From positions 1 to 48,170 of the forward strand of contig NZ_JBATUH010000115.1 in assembly GCF_049671045.1 (NCBI RefSeq): 48,170 bases of DNA, read 5' to 3'. The notes under the pieces were generated by a model. That model was not told where the DNA came from, ran no database searches, and worked only from the letters and a program-made list of their open reading frames with translations. The position numbers and the translations under genes are program-made. Numbering within the stretch: position 1 is the first letter of the stretch; each line of letters opens with the position of its first letter. Positions 17,427 to 26,405 of this stretch are shown in pieces. Source of the stretch: Parvibaculum sp049671045. Its GTDB lineage: Bacteria > Pseudomonadota > Alphaproteobacteria > Parvibaculales > Parvibaculaceae.

Positions 17427-20045
17427 TCAGGCGCCCTCCTCGTAGCCGACCATGATGGCGGGCTCGACGGCGTCGTCGGGCGCGGCCGCCGAAGCGACGC
17501 GCACCGGCAGGTGGCAGGTGACGCGCGTGCCCACATCGGGCGCGGATTCGAGCGTTACCCAGCCACCATGAAGTTCGACGAAGGAGCGCACGAGCGAAAG
17601 CCCGAGGCCCGCGCCACGGCGCCGGTCGGTCCCTGCGCGCGCCTCGAAACGATCGAAGACGGTTGCCTGAAACTCCGGCTTGATGCCGATGCCGGTGTCG
17701 GCGACATAGAGCTGGACGGCGTTTTCGAGCCGCTTCGCACCGATGGTGATGGTGTCGCCCGGCCGCGTGAAGGCGAGCGCGTTGGACAGAAGATTGATCA
17801 TGATCTGCTTGATGCGCTTTTCGTCGGCGCGGATATGGCCGAGGCCCTCGGGACATTCGACCTTGAGCACGACCCTGTTCTTCTGCGCGGGGCGCTGGGC
17901 GAAATCCTCGGCGGCGAAGACCACTTCGGAAAGTTCGACATCGGAGAGGTCGAGCGTCATGGCGCCGGCCTCGATCACCGCGAGATCGAGAATATCGTTC
18001 ACGACATCGAGAAGCGTCTCGGAGGATTCGAGAATGCCTTGCGTATATTCGTGCTGCTTCGGATTGAGATCGCCGAACATCTCGGCCTCGAGGATCTCGC
18101 CGAAGCCGAGAATATTGGTGAGCGGCGTCCTGAGCTGGTAGGAGACATGGCTGATGAATTCCGACTTGAGCCGGTCGGCGGTCTCGAGCGCATCGTTCCG
18201 CTCGCGCAGCGCCAGCTCCATCTTGATCGAGTCCGTCACATCGACATAGGTGAGAAGGCTCGCCCCGTCGGGAAGCGGCACGACGGCATAGTCGATCACC
18301 GTGTCGTCCGGGCGATTGAGCCTGCCGGTCGCAGGCGAGCGCACGCCCGAGGCCATGGTGATGCGCGCCTTGAGGCTTTCGACCTCGGCGTCGCTTGCAA
18401 AGAGCGGGCGGCTCGCCGCCAGCACCTCGTTCACATGCGGTTCGCCGCCAAGCACGTCGCCGGCGAGCGACCAGATGCGCGCGAAAGCCGGGTTCCAGAG
18501 TTTCAGGCGGCCATCCGAACCGAACACGGCGACGCCTTCATAGAGGTGATCGATCGTCTCGCGCTGAACGCGGGCGAGCGTGTTGTACGAACTTTCGAGA
18601 TTGAGCTGCTCGGTGACGTTCTCATAGAGATAGATCACGCCGCCGAACGGATGGGCCTGCCCCAGAACCTTGATCGTGCGGCCATCGGGCAGGTGCCAAT
18701 ATTCCTCGATCGGATCGGGCGAGGTGTATAGCTCCATGCGGGCCTGCTTCCAGGCCTGGAAGTTCGCCTGCTCGGGCAGGCGCCGCAGCACGCGAAGCTC
18801 ATCGAGCATTTCGCCATCGCTCGGCTCCGCATCGAGCCATTGCGGATCGAGCCCCCAAAGCTGCTCGAAGGCGCGGTTGCGGAAGCGGAGCCGCTTGTCC
18901 GGCCCGCAGATCGCGACGGCCGTCTTCACCCGGTCGAGCGTCGCGGCATGGCTCTCTATATGGCGGCGAAGCTCCGCCTCGGCATGATCGAGCGCGGAGA
19001 CGTCGATCGCGACTCCAGCGAGCCCGTTCTTCACCCGTCGCTCGAAAACCTCGATGGCGCGGCGCTCGCCCGCCATGATCGCATGCGTGCGCTCCTCCGC
19101 CCGGTCGCGATCGAAGAGGCGGCGGCGCAGCCTTCCGAGCACGTCCTCGCCCAGAAGCTCGAGCCCGCGCTCCACCGCATCCTCGGGCGAGGCCGCATCG
19201 ACGGCGCGGGCATAGGCATCGTTCACCCAGAGGAGCTTTCCCTCCTCGTCGCGGCGCCAGGCGGGGAAAGGCGCCGTCATCAACTGTTCCTCGAAGCGCG
19301 CGCGCGCGGCGTCGGCCTGGCGCAGCCTCTCCATGAGGCGGCTCACCTCCGCGCGCTCGCCGGTCACGTCGCGCAGCCAGAGCACGGCGAGAGCGCCGGC
19401 GGGCCTGCCCTCCGCCTCGAAAGTGCGCCCGTCCAGCGATTGCACATGGAGCGAAAAGCGCGCGCCGCGCGTCCGCAGGCGCTGCACGGCGGTGTTGAGG
19501 CGGCCCGCATTTTCCGGCTCGAGCCGTGAGAGCAGATAGGCGAAATCGAGATCGCCCGAGGCGGGATCGACGAGCGTCGCGGTCGAGCCGACGATGCGGG
19601 GCCGCGACTGGAAGGTGCCGGGCGCGGCGCGAAGGCTCTCCGGCGTCCAGATGAAGACAGCATCGGGCTCGGCGGCGAGGATCGACTCGGCGGAATGAAG
19701 TCGCGCTTCGAGGCTCGCAAGCTCCTCCTCGCGCGCGAGCGCCACGCGGCGCGCGATGCGGGCGGAACGCTGGCCCATGAAAGCGGCGGCCGCGCCGACG
19801 ATCGCAATGCCGACGGCGGCGAGAAGGGAGAGGCTGACGCTCGGCTCGGCGGCGGCAACGGGCGGGACGCCGAGAGCGCCGAGCGCCTTGGGCAGACCCT
19901 GCTGGAGATTGCCGGGCAGTTCCGCGGCCGCGCGCGCGGCAGAGAGAGGCACGAGCGCGGCAAGACCCGCGACACCCGCAAGCCTGACGCTCCGATCGCT
20001 GCGCTTTCCCGCCGGCGGCGTCGCTTTCGTCTTCATGTTCCCCAT
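17427..20045 (-). CDS. Multi-PAS sensor histidine kinase
   Basis: An 872-residue kinase. An N-terminal hydrophobic segment (about 20-40) and a second one near residues 70-90 suggest membrane anchoring. A long PAS-rich sensory region follows; segments such as LLWVNDAYARAVDA, RFRNRAFEQLWGL and LKLWNPAFARIWSL look like three separate PAS units. The transmitter has His633 in SHVSYQLRTPLT, an N box INLLSNALAF, G1 DTGIGI and G2 GAGLGLSLV, all intact. No response regulator is adjacent. A PAS kinase between ahcY and tsaE is common in Rhizobiales, so this gene marks the far side of the accessory insertion. Its signal is unknown. The ATG at 20045 has no clear ribosome site; another lies at 20036. Confidence 0.88.
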   Translation of the reverse strand: MGNMKTKATPPAGKRSDRSVRLAGVAGLAALVPLSAARAAAELPGNLQQGLPKALGALGVPPVAAAEPSVSLSLLAAVGIAIVGAAAAFMGQRSARIARRVALAREEELASLEARLHSAESILAAEPDAVFIWTPESLRAAPGTFQSRPRIVGSTATLVDPASGDLDFAYLLSRLEPENAGRLNTAVQRLRTRGARFSLHVQSLDGRTFEAEGRPAGALAVLWLRDVTGERAEVSRLMERLRQADAARARFEEQLMTAPFPAWRRDEEGKLLWVNDAYARAVDAASPEDAVERGLELLGEDVLGRLRRRLFDRDRAEERTHAIMAGERRAIEVFERRVKNGLAGVAIDVSALDHAEAELRRHIESHAATLDRVKTAVAICGPDKRLRFRNRAFEQLWGLDPQWLDAEPSDGEMLDELRVLRRLPEQANFQAWKQARMELYTSPDPIEEYWHLPDGRTIKVLGQAHPFGGVIYLYENVTEQLNLESSYNTLARVQRETIDHLYEGVAVFGSDGRLKLWNPAFARIWSLAGDVLGGEPHVNEVLAASRPLFASDAEVESLKARITMASGVRSPATGRLNRPDDTVIDYAVVPLPDGASLLTYVDVTDSIKMELALRERNDALETADRLKSEFISHVSYQLRTPLTNILGFGEILEAEMFGDLNPKQHEYTQGILESSETLLDVVNDILDLAVIEAGAMTLDLSDVELSEVVFAAEDFAQRPAQKNRVVLKVECPEGLGHIRADEKRIKQIMINLLSNALAFTRPGDTITIGAKRLENAVQLYVADTGIGIKPEFQATVFDRFEARAGTDRRRGAGLGLSLVRSFVELHGGWVTLESAPDVGTRVTCHLPVRVASAAAPDDAVEPAIMVGYEEGA

Positions 20046-20126
20046 TCGATGCGATTCGCACCGTCACACGGCCCCGAGGACAGCGATACTACAGCCCAGA
20101 GGTGCCGCGACAAAGCGCCGGGAGAA

Positions 20127-20153
20127 AGCCGCCACCCGGCAAGGGCGGCGGCT
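20127..20153 (-). terminator. Possible terminator after ahcY
   Basis: Read on the minus strand, AGCCGCC pairs with GGCGGCT around 13 bases, then TTTCTC follows. It lies just beyond the ahcY stop. The stem is GC-rich but the T run is short, so termination may be partial, with some read-through into the kinase gene. Confidence 0.45.
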
Positions 20154-20164
20154 CGGGGAAACGA

Positions 20165-21562
20165 TCAGTAGCGGTAGTGTTCCGGCTTGAAGGGGCCCGT
20201 ATCCTCGACGCCGATATAGGCCGCCTGCTTCGGCGTGAGCTTGGTGAGCTTCACGCCGATCTTCTCCAGATGGAGCGCCGCGACCTTCTCGTCGAGCTTC
20301 TTCGGCAGGGTGTAGACCTTCTTCTCGTACTGGCCGGGCTTCGTCCAGAGCTCGATCTGGGCGAGCGTCTGGTTGGTGAAGGAGGCCGACATGACGAAGC
20401 TCGGATGGCCGGTGGCGCAGCCGAGATTCACGAGGCGGCCCTCCGCCAGCAGAATGATGCGGTTGCCACCCGGGAACTCGATCTCGTCGACCTGCGGCTT
20501 CACATTGTGCCACTTGAAGTTCCTGAGCGCGCCGACCTGAATCTCGCTGTCGAAGTGCCCGATATTGCAGACGATGGCGCGGTCCTTCATGGCGCGCATG
20601 TGTTCGACGGTGATGACGTCCACATTGCCCGTCGTCGTCACGAAGATGTCGCCACGCGGCGCGGCGTCCTCCATCGTCGTGACTTCATAGCCTTCCATCG
20701 CGGCCTGAAGCGCGCAGATCGGATCGATTTCGGTGACGATGACGCGCGCGCCCGCATTGCGGAGCGAGGCAGCCGAGCCCTTGCCCACATCGCCGAAGCC
20801 GGCGACGACGCCGACCTTGCCCGCCATCATCACGTCGGTCGCGCGGCGGATGCCGTCGACCAGCGATTCGCGGCAGCCATAGAGATTATCGAATTTCGAC
20901 TTGGTCACACTGTCATTGACGTTGATCGCGGGCCAGAGAAGCGTGCCCTTCTTCTGCATCTCGTAGAGGCGGTGGACGCCGGTCGTCGTTTCTTCCGTCA
21001 CGCCGCGAACGCTGCGCGCAACCTCGCCATACCAGCCCTGCTTGTGCTTCAGGCGACGCTTGATCGCGGCATAGAGGATCTCTTCTTCCTCGTTCGAGGC
21101 GGTGTCGAGAAAGGCCGTGTCGCCCTGCTCGGCGCGCAGGCCCAGATGGATGAGCAGCGTCGCGTCGCCGCCATCGTCGAGGATCATGTTGGGCGTGCCG
21201 CCATCGGCCCATTCGAAGATGCGATGCGTGTATTCCCAGTAATCCTCGAGGCTCTCGCCCTTCACGGCGAAAACCGGCGTGCCAGAGGCCGCGATCGCGG
21301 CGGCGGCGTGATCCTGGGTCGAGTAGATGTTGCAGGAGGCCCAACGCACTTCGGCGCCGAGCGCCTTCAGCGTCTCGATCAGCACCGCGGTCTGGATCGT
21401 CATGTGGAGCGAGCCCGCGATACGCGCGCCCTTGAGGGGCTGGGACTTGCCGAATTCGGCGCGGGTCGCCATGAGACCGGGCATTTCCGTCTCGGCAATA
21501 TCGATTTCCTTGCGGCCCCAATCGGCGAGGTTGATATCCTTGACGACGTAGTCCTTGCTCAT
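20165..21562 (-). CDS. ahcY: S-adenosylhomocysteine hydrolase
   Basis: NAD-dependent enzyme that splits S-adenosylhomocysteine, the product of methyltransferases, into adenosine and homocysteine, keeping the methyl cycle running. The 465-residue protein has the substrate-domain segment RIAGSLHMTIQTAVL, the NAD-binding GFGDVGKGSA, and the C-terminal KPEHYRY that reaches into the neighbouring subunit's NAD site. It contains the roughly 40-residue insertion (around EEEEILYAAIKRRLKHKQGW) found in proteobacterial and plant enzymes. The ATG at 21562 has AAGGAG six bases upstream. It has its own promoter and a palindromic candidate operator. Confidence 0.97.
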   Translation of the reverse strand: MSKDYVVKDINLADWGRKEIDIAETEMPGLMATRAEFGKSQPLKGARIAGSLHMTIQTAVLIETLKALGAEVRWASCNIYSTQDHAAAAIAASGTPVFAVKGESLEDYWEYTHRIFEWADGGTPNMILDDGGDATLLIHLGLRAEQGDTAFLDTASNEEEEILYAAIKRRLKHKQGWYGEVARSVRGVTEETTTGVHRLYEMQKKGTLLWPAINVNDSVTKSKFDNLYGCRESLVDGIRRATDVMMAGKVGVVAGFGDVGKGSAASLRNAGARVIVTEIDPICALQAAMEGYEVTTMEDAAPRGDIFVTTTGNVDVITVEHMRAMKDRAIVCNIGHFDSEIQVGALRNFKWHNVKPQVDEIEFPGGNRIILLAEGRLVNLGCATGHPSFVMSASFTNQTLAQIELWTKPGQYEKKVYTLPKKLDEKVAALHLEKIGVKLTKLTPKQAAYIGVEDTGPFKPEHYRY

Positions 21563-21625
21563 GGGAGCTCCTTCGGGAATGCCAATGACTGCGGGCGCAT
21601 ATGGGCGCCATTCTGGATTGTCGGC

Positions 21626-21654
21626 CTTATAACAGGGGCGCGGCAGTCCGACAA
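21626..21654 (-). promoter_or_regulatory. ahcY promoter
   Basis: On the minus strand, -35 TTGTCG (21649-21654), a 17-nt spacer and -10 TATAAG (21626-21631). The transcript should begin near 21619, giving a leader of about 57 nt that is too short and unstructured for an S-adenosylhomocysteine riboswitch. Confidence 0.7.
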
Positions 21655-21659
21655 GAATC

Positions 21660-21679
21660 ACATAAAGAAATGTTTATGT
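21660..21679. promoter_or_regulatory. Palindromic candidate operator upstream of ahcY
   Basis: ACATAAA-GAAATG-TTTATGT: seven-base perfect arms, strikingly AT-rich amid GC-rich DNA, ending five bases upstream of the ahcY -35 box. ArsR-family regulators of the SAH cycle (SahR) are known in proteobacteria and bind AT-rich palindromes; assigning this site to such a protein is inference. Confidence 0.5.
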
Positions 21680-21707
21680 CTTTGTTTTCGCCGGGCAGGG
21701 CGCCGGA

Positions 21708-21995
21708 TCAGTCCCGTTCGCCGAAGCCGTCCGAGACCAGGGCTTCCAGCGCATCGAGGGCGGGCTCGGCTTCGGGGCCCTCGGCCTCGATCAGGATGCA
21801 GCAGCCGGGGGCGGCCGCGAGCATCATCAGCCCCATGATCGAGGTGCCAGAGACGGTATGGCCGTCCTTGGACACCTTGATGCGCGCGTCGAATTTCTCC
21901 GCACACTGAACGAATTTCGCCGAGGCGCGGGCATGGAGCCCGCGGCTGTTGACGATATTCAGAAGCCGGTTATGCGGACGGGTCGTATCGTCCAT
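21708..21995 (-). CDS. ptsH: HPr phosphocarrier of the nitrogen-type PTS
   Basis: A 95-residue HPr. His21 in SRGLHARAS is the residue phosphorylated by enzyme I, and Ser52 in GTSIMGLMML is the position targeted by HPr kinase, encoded two genes upstream. With no sugar permease nearby, this belongs to the regulatory PTS of alphaproteobacteria rather than to sugar uptake. It lies 19 bp after manX and is probably co-transcribed with it. Enzyme I and EIIA-Ntr must be encoded elsewhere. Confidence 0.95.
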   Translation of the reverse strand: MDDTTRPHNRLLNIVNSRGLHARASAKFVQCAEKFDARIKVSKDGHTVSGTSIMGLMMLAAAPGCCILIEAEGPEAEPALDALEALVSDGFGERD

Positions 21996-22014
21996 TCAAT
22001 GACCATCCATCGGC

Positions 22015-22422
22015 TCAGGCCCCATCGCCCGCGAGAACGCGGCTGGCGATGGAGATGTATTTGCGCCCCGATTCCTGGGCGAGGTCGACCGCCTCGCCGA
22101 GGCTCGCCTGATCGCGGATGCTGGCCAGCTTGATGAGCATGGGCAGATTGACGCCCGCGATCACCTCGACTCTGGCCTTGTCCATCACCGAGATGGCGAG
22201 GTTCGAGGGCGTGCCGCCGAACATGTCGGTGAGAAGAATGACGCCGTCGCCCGAATCCGATGTCGCCACGGCCTCGAGGATATCGCGGCGGCGCTGCTCC
22301 ATATCATCGTCGGGCCCGATGCAGATCGCCGCCACCTGCGGCTGAGGCCCAACGACATGTTCCATGGCCGCGACGAATTGGCTGGCCAGAGCGCCATGCG
22401 TTACCAGTACTAGTCCGATCAT
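22015..22422 (-). CDS. manX: EIIA of mannose type (regulatory PTS)
   Basis: Phospho-acceptor protein of the mannose-family EIIA fold, 135 residues. His9 in LVLVTHGALA is the phosphorylation site, and LLTDMFGGTPSNLA is the conserved second loop. No EIIB, EIIC or EIID partner is present, so it is a signalling end point of the PTS rather than a transport part, as in Rhizobiales clusters of this order. The start giving MIGLVLV is chosen because the preceding codons have no family match. A 129-bp gap separates it from hprK. Confidence 0.92.
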   Translation of the reverse strand: MIGLVLVTHGALASQFVAAMEHVVGPQPQVAAICIGPDDDMEQRRRDILEAVATSDSGDGVILLTDMFGGTPSNLAISVMDKARVEVIAGVNLPMLIKLASIRDQASLGEAVDLAQESGRKYISIASRVLAGDGA

Positions 22423-22551
22423 CAAAAGCCCTCTTCGCCGCTCCAGTCCGAACTGCAGGCTGGATCGCCGGCCGTGCCCCTGCGGAGGCGCGTATCGTGC
22501 CTCCAATCGTGCTCAAAAGACAAGCATGCAGGGGTCGCCATAACAACGCCT

Positions 22552-23031
22552 TCAGATACCGCCTCCGCCAAGGCACCCGTCATCGCCGGGAAAGCCCTGG
22601 GCGGGGATTTTTTCAAGCGCGAGACGTACCTTCTCGGCGGCCGTCAGGTCAAATGCATGCAGCGCGAGAAGCGGCAATTCGACCTCCGCCAAGGTGGCGG
22701 AGCGCGGTTCGGGCAGCCGCGGCACCTCGTCGCGCCGGACGAGATCGACGACGAGCGCAACCTCGGCGCGAACCGCATGAGGCAGGCGCAATAGCCCGAG
22801 GCCCCTGAGTTCCAGAAGCCCGGCCAGCGCCGCCGCCGGCGAGGCCAGAAGCCGCCCTTCCTCGACGGAAAGGCCGACCTGATCGTCGGCGACGAGAAGC
22901 GCGCTCGCCCCCTCGCCGCGGATCAGGCGGAAGGCGAGATCCGACTTGCCCGAGCCCGAGGGGCCGCGGAGGAGAACGGCGCGCGCGCCGACGAGAACGC
23001 AAGTGCCGTGAACGAAGAGGAGCGCAGACAT
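22552..23031 (-). CDS. hprK: HPr kinase/phosphorylase, short form
   Basis: Serine kinase acting on HPr, here 159 residues, about half the size of the Gram-positive enzyme because the N-terminal domain is missing; the short form is usual in alphaproteobacteria. Walker A GPSGSGKS lies at residues 23-30, and VVDLVRRDEVPRL matches the region after the kinase signature. The ATG lies 10 bp after the chvG stop, linking PTS phosphorylation to the ChvG-ChvI two-component system in one transcript. Whether the truncated enzyme retains phosphorylase activity cannot be read from the sequence. Confidence 0.92.
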   Translation of the reverse strand: MSALLFVHGTCVLVGARAVLLRGPSGSGKSDLAFRLIRGEGASALLVADDQVGLSVEEGRLLASPAAALAGLLELRGLGLLRLPHAVRAEVALVVDLVRRDEVPRLPEPRSATLAEVELPLLALHAFDLTAAEKVRLALEKIPAQGFPGDDGCLGGGGI

Positions 23032-23041
23032 TTCCGCTCTT

Positions 23042-24889
23042 TCAGTTGGCGGGTATCGGCAGTTCGACCACGAAGCGGGCGCCGAGCACGCGGCCTTCGG
23101 GCCCGTCGCCCTCGTGCCGGTTTTCGGCGCGGATGGTTCCGCGATGAGCCTCGACGATCTGCTTGGAGATCGCAAGTCCGAGGCCGGAATGCTGGCCGAA
23201 ACTGTCCGGCCGGTCGGTATGGAAGCGGTCGAAGATGCGCTCGAAATTGTCGGGCGGAATGCCGGGGCCCTCGTCCTCGACCAGAATGACGATGCGGCCG
23301 GGCGCCCGGCGGGCCGAGACGAGAACCGTTCCGCCTTCGGGGCTGAAGGTGAGCGCATTGTCGATGAGGTTGCGCACCACCTGTCCGAGCCGCATGTCGA
23401 AGCCCTTGACGATGAGCCCCGCGCGGCCTTGCGGCCCGGGGTCGATGTCGAGCTTCACATCGGCGGAGCCCGTGACGCCGGTTTCGGTGAAGAGATCGCA
23501 GACGGTTTCGAGGAGCGTGGCGACATTGACGTTGTCCATCTCCTCGCGTGAAAGCTCCGCATCGAGGCGCGAGGCGTTGGAAATGTCGCTGATGAGCCGG
23601 TCGATGCGCCTGACATCGTCCTGGATGATCTGCATGAGCCGCGCCTTGGCCGCTTCATCCTTGGCGAGCGTGAAGGTCTCGATGGCGCTTCTGAGTGAGG
23701 TGAGGGGGTTCTTGAGCTCATGGGCGACATCGGCGGCGAAGCTCTCGATCGCGTCGATGCGGCTGTAGAGCGCGTTTGTCATGTCGCGCAGCGCGCCGGA
23801 CAATTCGCCGATCTCGTCGCGCCGCGCGGTAAAGTCCGGAATCTGCGCGCGCCTCGTCTTGCCCCGGCGGACGATTTCGGCCGATTCGGCAAGCCGGCGC
23901 ACCGGCTCGGCGATGGTGCCGGCAAGCACGACCGAAAGCAGGATCGTCACGCCCAGCACGACGAGAAACACCTGCACGATGGCGAGGCGCTCCGCCCGGA
24001 CGATGCGGTCGATATCGCCGCCGCGCGTCGACAGCATGAGCGCGCCGAGCACGGCGCGATAACGCTGGATCGGCACGGCGACGGAAACGATGAGCTCGCC
24101 GCGATCGTTGATGCGCTCCATGCTCGAGGGCAGGCCGCCCAGCGCCCGCGTCACTTCACTGTAGATGGAGCCGTTCTGGCTGCCCGCCTCCTTGTAGCGT
24201 TCGAGATCCCGCCCCGGGAGCAGCATGAGCAGGCGGTCGCGGAGCCGGCCGATGGGCCCTTCCGATTCCGTGCCCGCGGGCGGCGGCAGTTCGAAGGCGA
24301 CGATCTGGCCGGATGCGGTGAGTTGACGTGAATCGAGGATGAGCCAGCCATCCTTGTCATAAAGGCGGGCGCGCGTCTGCGTCGGCAGAACGAGGCGGCG
24401 CAGAATGGGGGCGGCATTTTCGGGAATGATCGGCAGGCCGCGATCGGCCGTCTCGTCATCCATGTCGCCGCGCGGGCGGATGTCGAGCGGCTTGCCGCGG
24501 CGGCGTTCCATCTGGTCGAAGACCGGCGCGGCCTCGTTCGACGTCGCGCCTTCGGCTATGGCGCCGGCGATGATCTCGGCCTGGGTCAGAAGGCTCTGGC
24601 GGCGCGCGTCGATCAGCCCCTCGCGGAACTGGTTGAGATAGAGAATGCCGCCGAGCATGATGAAGAGCGCGACGACGTTGAAGACGACGATACGGCGCGT
24701 GAGGCTCGAAAAGCGCCCGCGCAGGAGGAAGCTGCGGAAAGCGGCGAAGGCATGGGCGACGAGCGCCTCGACGAATTGCCGGAACCTCGCGGCGAGGCGC
24801 GCGGCGCGCGAGACGGCTTCTTCCCGCCGGGAGGCGGGCGCCTTGGCCGATCCGGTGCCTCCGGCTTCATGCTCCGTCACGCTCGCCAT
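23042..24889 (-). CDS. chvG: Sensor histidine kinase ChvG
   Basis: Membrane kinase of the ChvG/ExoS/BvrS type that governs envelope, acid and host-associated responses through ChvI. In 615 residues: an extended cytoplasmic N terminus, transmembrane helix 1 at about 67-88, a periplasmic sensor of about 210 residues, helix 2 at about 302-327, HAMP, then His390 in FAADVAHELKNPL, an N box RNLIDNALTF, G1 EDEGPGIPP and G2 GLGLAISK. All catalytic elements are intact. It lies 95 bp after chvI and directly before hprK. In relatives the periplasmic repressor ExoR can silence it; exoR is not here. Confidence 0.95.
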   Translation of the reverse strand: MASVTEHEAGGTGSAKAPASRREEAVSRAARLAARFRQFVEALVAHAFAAFRSFLLRGRFSSLTRRIVVFNVVALFIMLGGILYLNQFREGLIDARRQSLLTQAEIIAGAIAEGATSNEAAPVFDQMERRRGKPLDIRPRGDMDDETADRGLPIIPENAAPILRRLVLPTQTRARLYDKDGWLILDSRQLTASGQIVAFELPPPAGTESEGPIGRLRDRLLMLLPGRDLERYKEAGSQNGSIYSEVTRALGGLPSSMERINDRGELIVSVAVPIQRYRAVLGALMLSTRGGDIDRIVRAERLAIVQVFLVVLGVTILLSVVLAGTIAEPVRRLAESAEIVRRGKTRRAQIPDFTARRDEIGELSGALRDMTNALYSRIDAIESFAADVAHELKNPLTSLRSAIETFTLAKDEAAKARLMQIIQDDVRRIDRLISDISNASRLDAELSREEMDNVNVATLLETVCDLFTETGVTGSADVKLDIDPGPQGRAGLIVKGFDMRLGQVVRNLIDNALTFSPEGGTVLVSARRAPGRIVILVEDEGPGIPPDNFERIFDRFHTDRPDSFGQHSGLGLAISKQIVEAHRGTIRAENRHEGDGPEGRVLGARFVVELPIPAN

Positions 24890-24984
24890 GCCATGCTCAT
24901 CGGGTGAAGGCCCTCCGTCGCATCTCTATGCCGATCGCAGGGCGCATCCCCATCCGGGGAATCCACAGCATTCCGTATCGGGGT

Positions 24985-25731
24985 CTAGACTTCACGATAG
25001 CGATAGCCGACGCCGTAAAGCGTCTCGATCGCGTCGAAATCATCGTCGACTTCCTTGAACTTCTTTCTCAGCCGCTTGATGTGGCTGTCGATGGTCCTGT
25101 CATCCACATAGACCTGATCGTCATAGGCCGCGTCCATGAGCGAGTCGCGGCTTTTGACATAGCCGGGCCGCTGGGCGAGCGCCTGAAGGATGAGGAACTC
25201 GGTCACGGTGAGGACGACCGGCTTGCCGTCCCAGGTGCAGGAGTGCCGCTCGGGATCGAGCACGAGCTTGCCGCGCTCGAGCACGGCCTTCTCGGGCCCT
25301 TCGGCGGGCGCGCCCTCGGCCTTCGGGCTCACGCGGCGCAGCACCGCCTTCACCCGCTCCACCAGCAGGCGCTGCGAGAAGGGCTTGGTGATGTAGTCGT
25401 CCGCGCCCATCTTCAGGCCGAAAAGCTCGTCGATCTCGTCATCCTTGGAGGTGAGGAAGATCACCGGCAGGTCCGACTTCTGGCGCAGGCGGCGCAGAAG
25501 CTCCATTCCGTCCATGCGCGGCATCTTGATGTCGAAAACGGCGATGTCCGGCGGATTGGCGGACAGGCCCGCAAGCGCGGCCGCTCCGTCCGTATAGGTC
25601 TGCACATGGTAGCCTTCCGCCTCGAGCGCCATGCTCACCGAGGTCAGAATATTGCGGTCGTCATCGACCAGAGCGATGGTGGGCATCGACCCCCGTCCCT
25701 TTTGCAGAGGCTCTTTTCCGGCTTCATCCAT
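24985..25731 (-). CDS. chvI: Response regulator ChvI
   Basis: OmpR-family regulator, 248 residues from this start. The receiver domain has the acidic LVDDDRN pocket, phospho-acceptor Asp67 (VFDIKMP) and the KPF lysine; the winged helix-turn-helix follows, with VTEFLILQALAQRPG and DDRTIDSHIKRLRKKF. I chose the ATG at 25731 because GGAGGGG lies ideally upstream; a second ATG at 25686 gives MPTIALVDDD, the more common start in rhizobia, and cannot be ruled out. Partner of ChvG; divergent from pckA. Confidence 0.95.
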   Translation of the reverse strand: MDEAGKEPLQKGRGSMPTIALVDDDRNILTSVSMALEAEGYHVQTYTDGAAALAGLSANPPDIAVFDIKMPRMDGMELLRRLRQKSDLPVIFLTSKDDEIDELFGLKMGADDYITKPFSQRLLVERVKAVLRRVSPKAEGAPAEGPEKAVLERGKLVLDPERHSCTWDGKPVVLTVTEFLILQALAQRPGYVKSRDSLMDAAYDDQVYVDDRTIDSHIKRLRKKFKEVDDDFDAIETLYGVGYRYREV

Positions 25732-26405
25732 TCGCGACCCCTCCAGAGGCAGGCTCTCTGCCCGGCAAGTTTCCAAACAGCCGAAGCCTTAGGGTCGCTT
25801 TTGGCCTAAAATGTGGCGGCAGTATAAGCACTTGGGCCGGTTCGCGCCACGGTTTATGCCCATAATGCGTGCCCTCGCCGCCCCTGCCCCACCCCCGCCA
25901 GGCGCCGGTCGGGCCGCGTCCCGGGCCCGGCCGGCCGGGACCTCGCCGCGCCGCGAAATCCGGGGGGCGAAGTGTGGCCAAAGTACCATTCCGGCGCCCG
26001 GCCATCGCGACCCAGTTGCGCGGGCCAAGCCTCACAACTATGGTGCCGCCATTCGGAACAGGGACATCGGCACCGGGGCGGATCGCACACCGGACCGGGA
26101 ACCTTCGGGGACCGTCTTCACATGCTTCGGGAGGCGGCCGATAGCGGCTTAGCCGATGCGAAGCCGCGCCGCATGATATAGTGCGCGCGGATGAGCCGGA
26201 TTTTCGGGCCGAATGCGAAGCAGTGACGACCCAGGCGAGACGAAGAGAAACCAGTTCAGCAAAGATTCAGGAGGCAGTGAGACCGGCGGCCCCGGATGGC
26301 CCCCGATGACGGGAGAAAATTTTTCCGTCCCGGGCGTTCAAGCCAGGCAAGCCAGCCCCATATGGGCAAAGGCCCCAGCCTCACGAGCAGCACAGGAGAG
26401 AAGGT
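25732..26405. promoter_or_regulatory. Long divergent region between chvI and pckA
   Basis: A 674-bp region with no gene I can support. For chvI, a TATACT -10 lies at 25821-25826 (minus strand) with a poor -35. For pckA, TATAGT at 26177-26182 is a possible -10, giving a leader of about 220 nt. Between 25880 and 26020 the sequence is extremely GC-rich. GCGGCTT-N10-AAGCCGC (26144-26167) is an inverted repeat around the pckA promoter. The leader also holds a consensus AGGAGG (26269-26274) before a GTG and 10 codons, then a hairpin at 26308-26329. Confidence 0.5.

Noticed and set aside
21563..21625. S-adenosylhomocysteine riboswitch in the ahcY leader
   Set aside because: The leader from the predicted start is only about 57 nt and shows no suitable paired stems; a protein operator is more likely.
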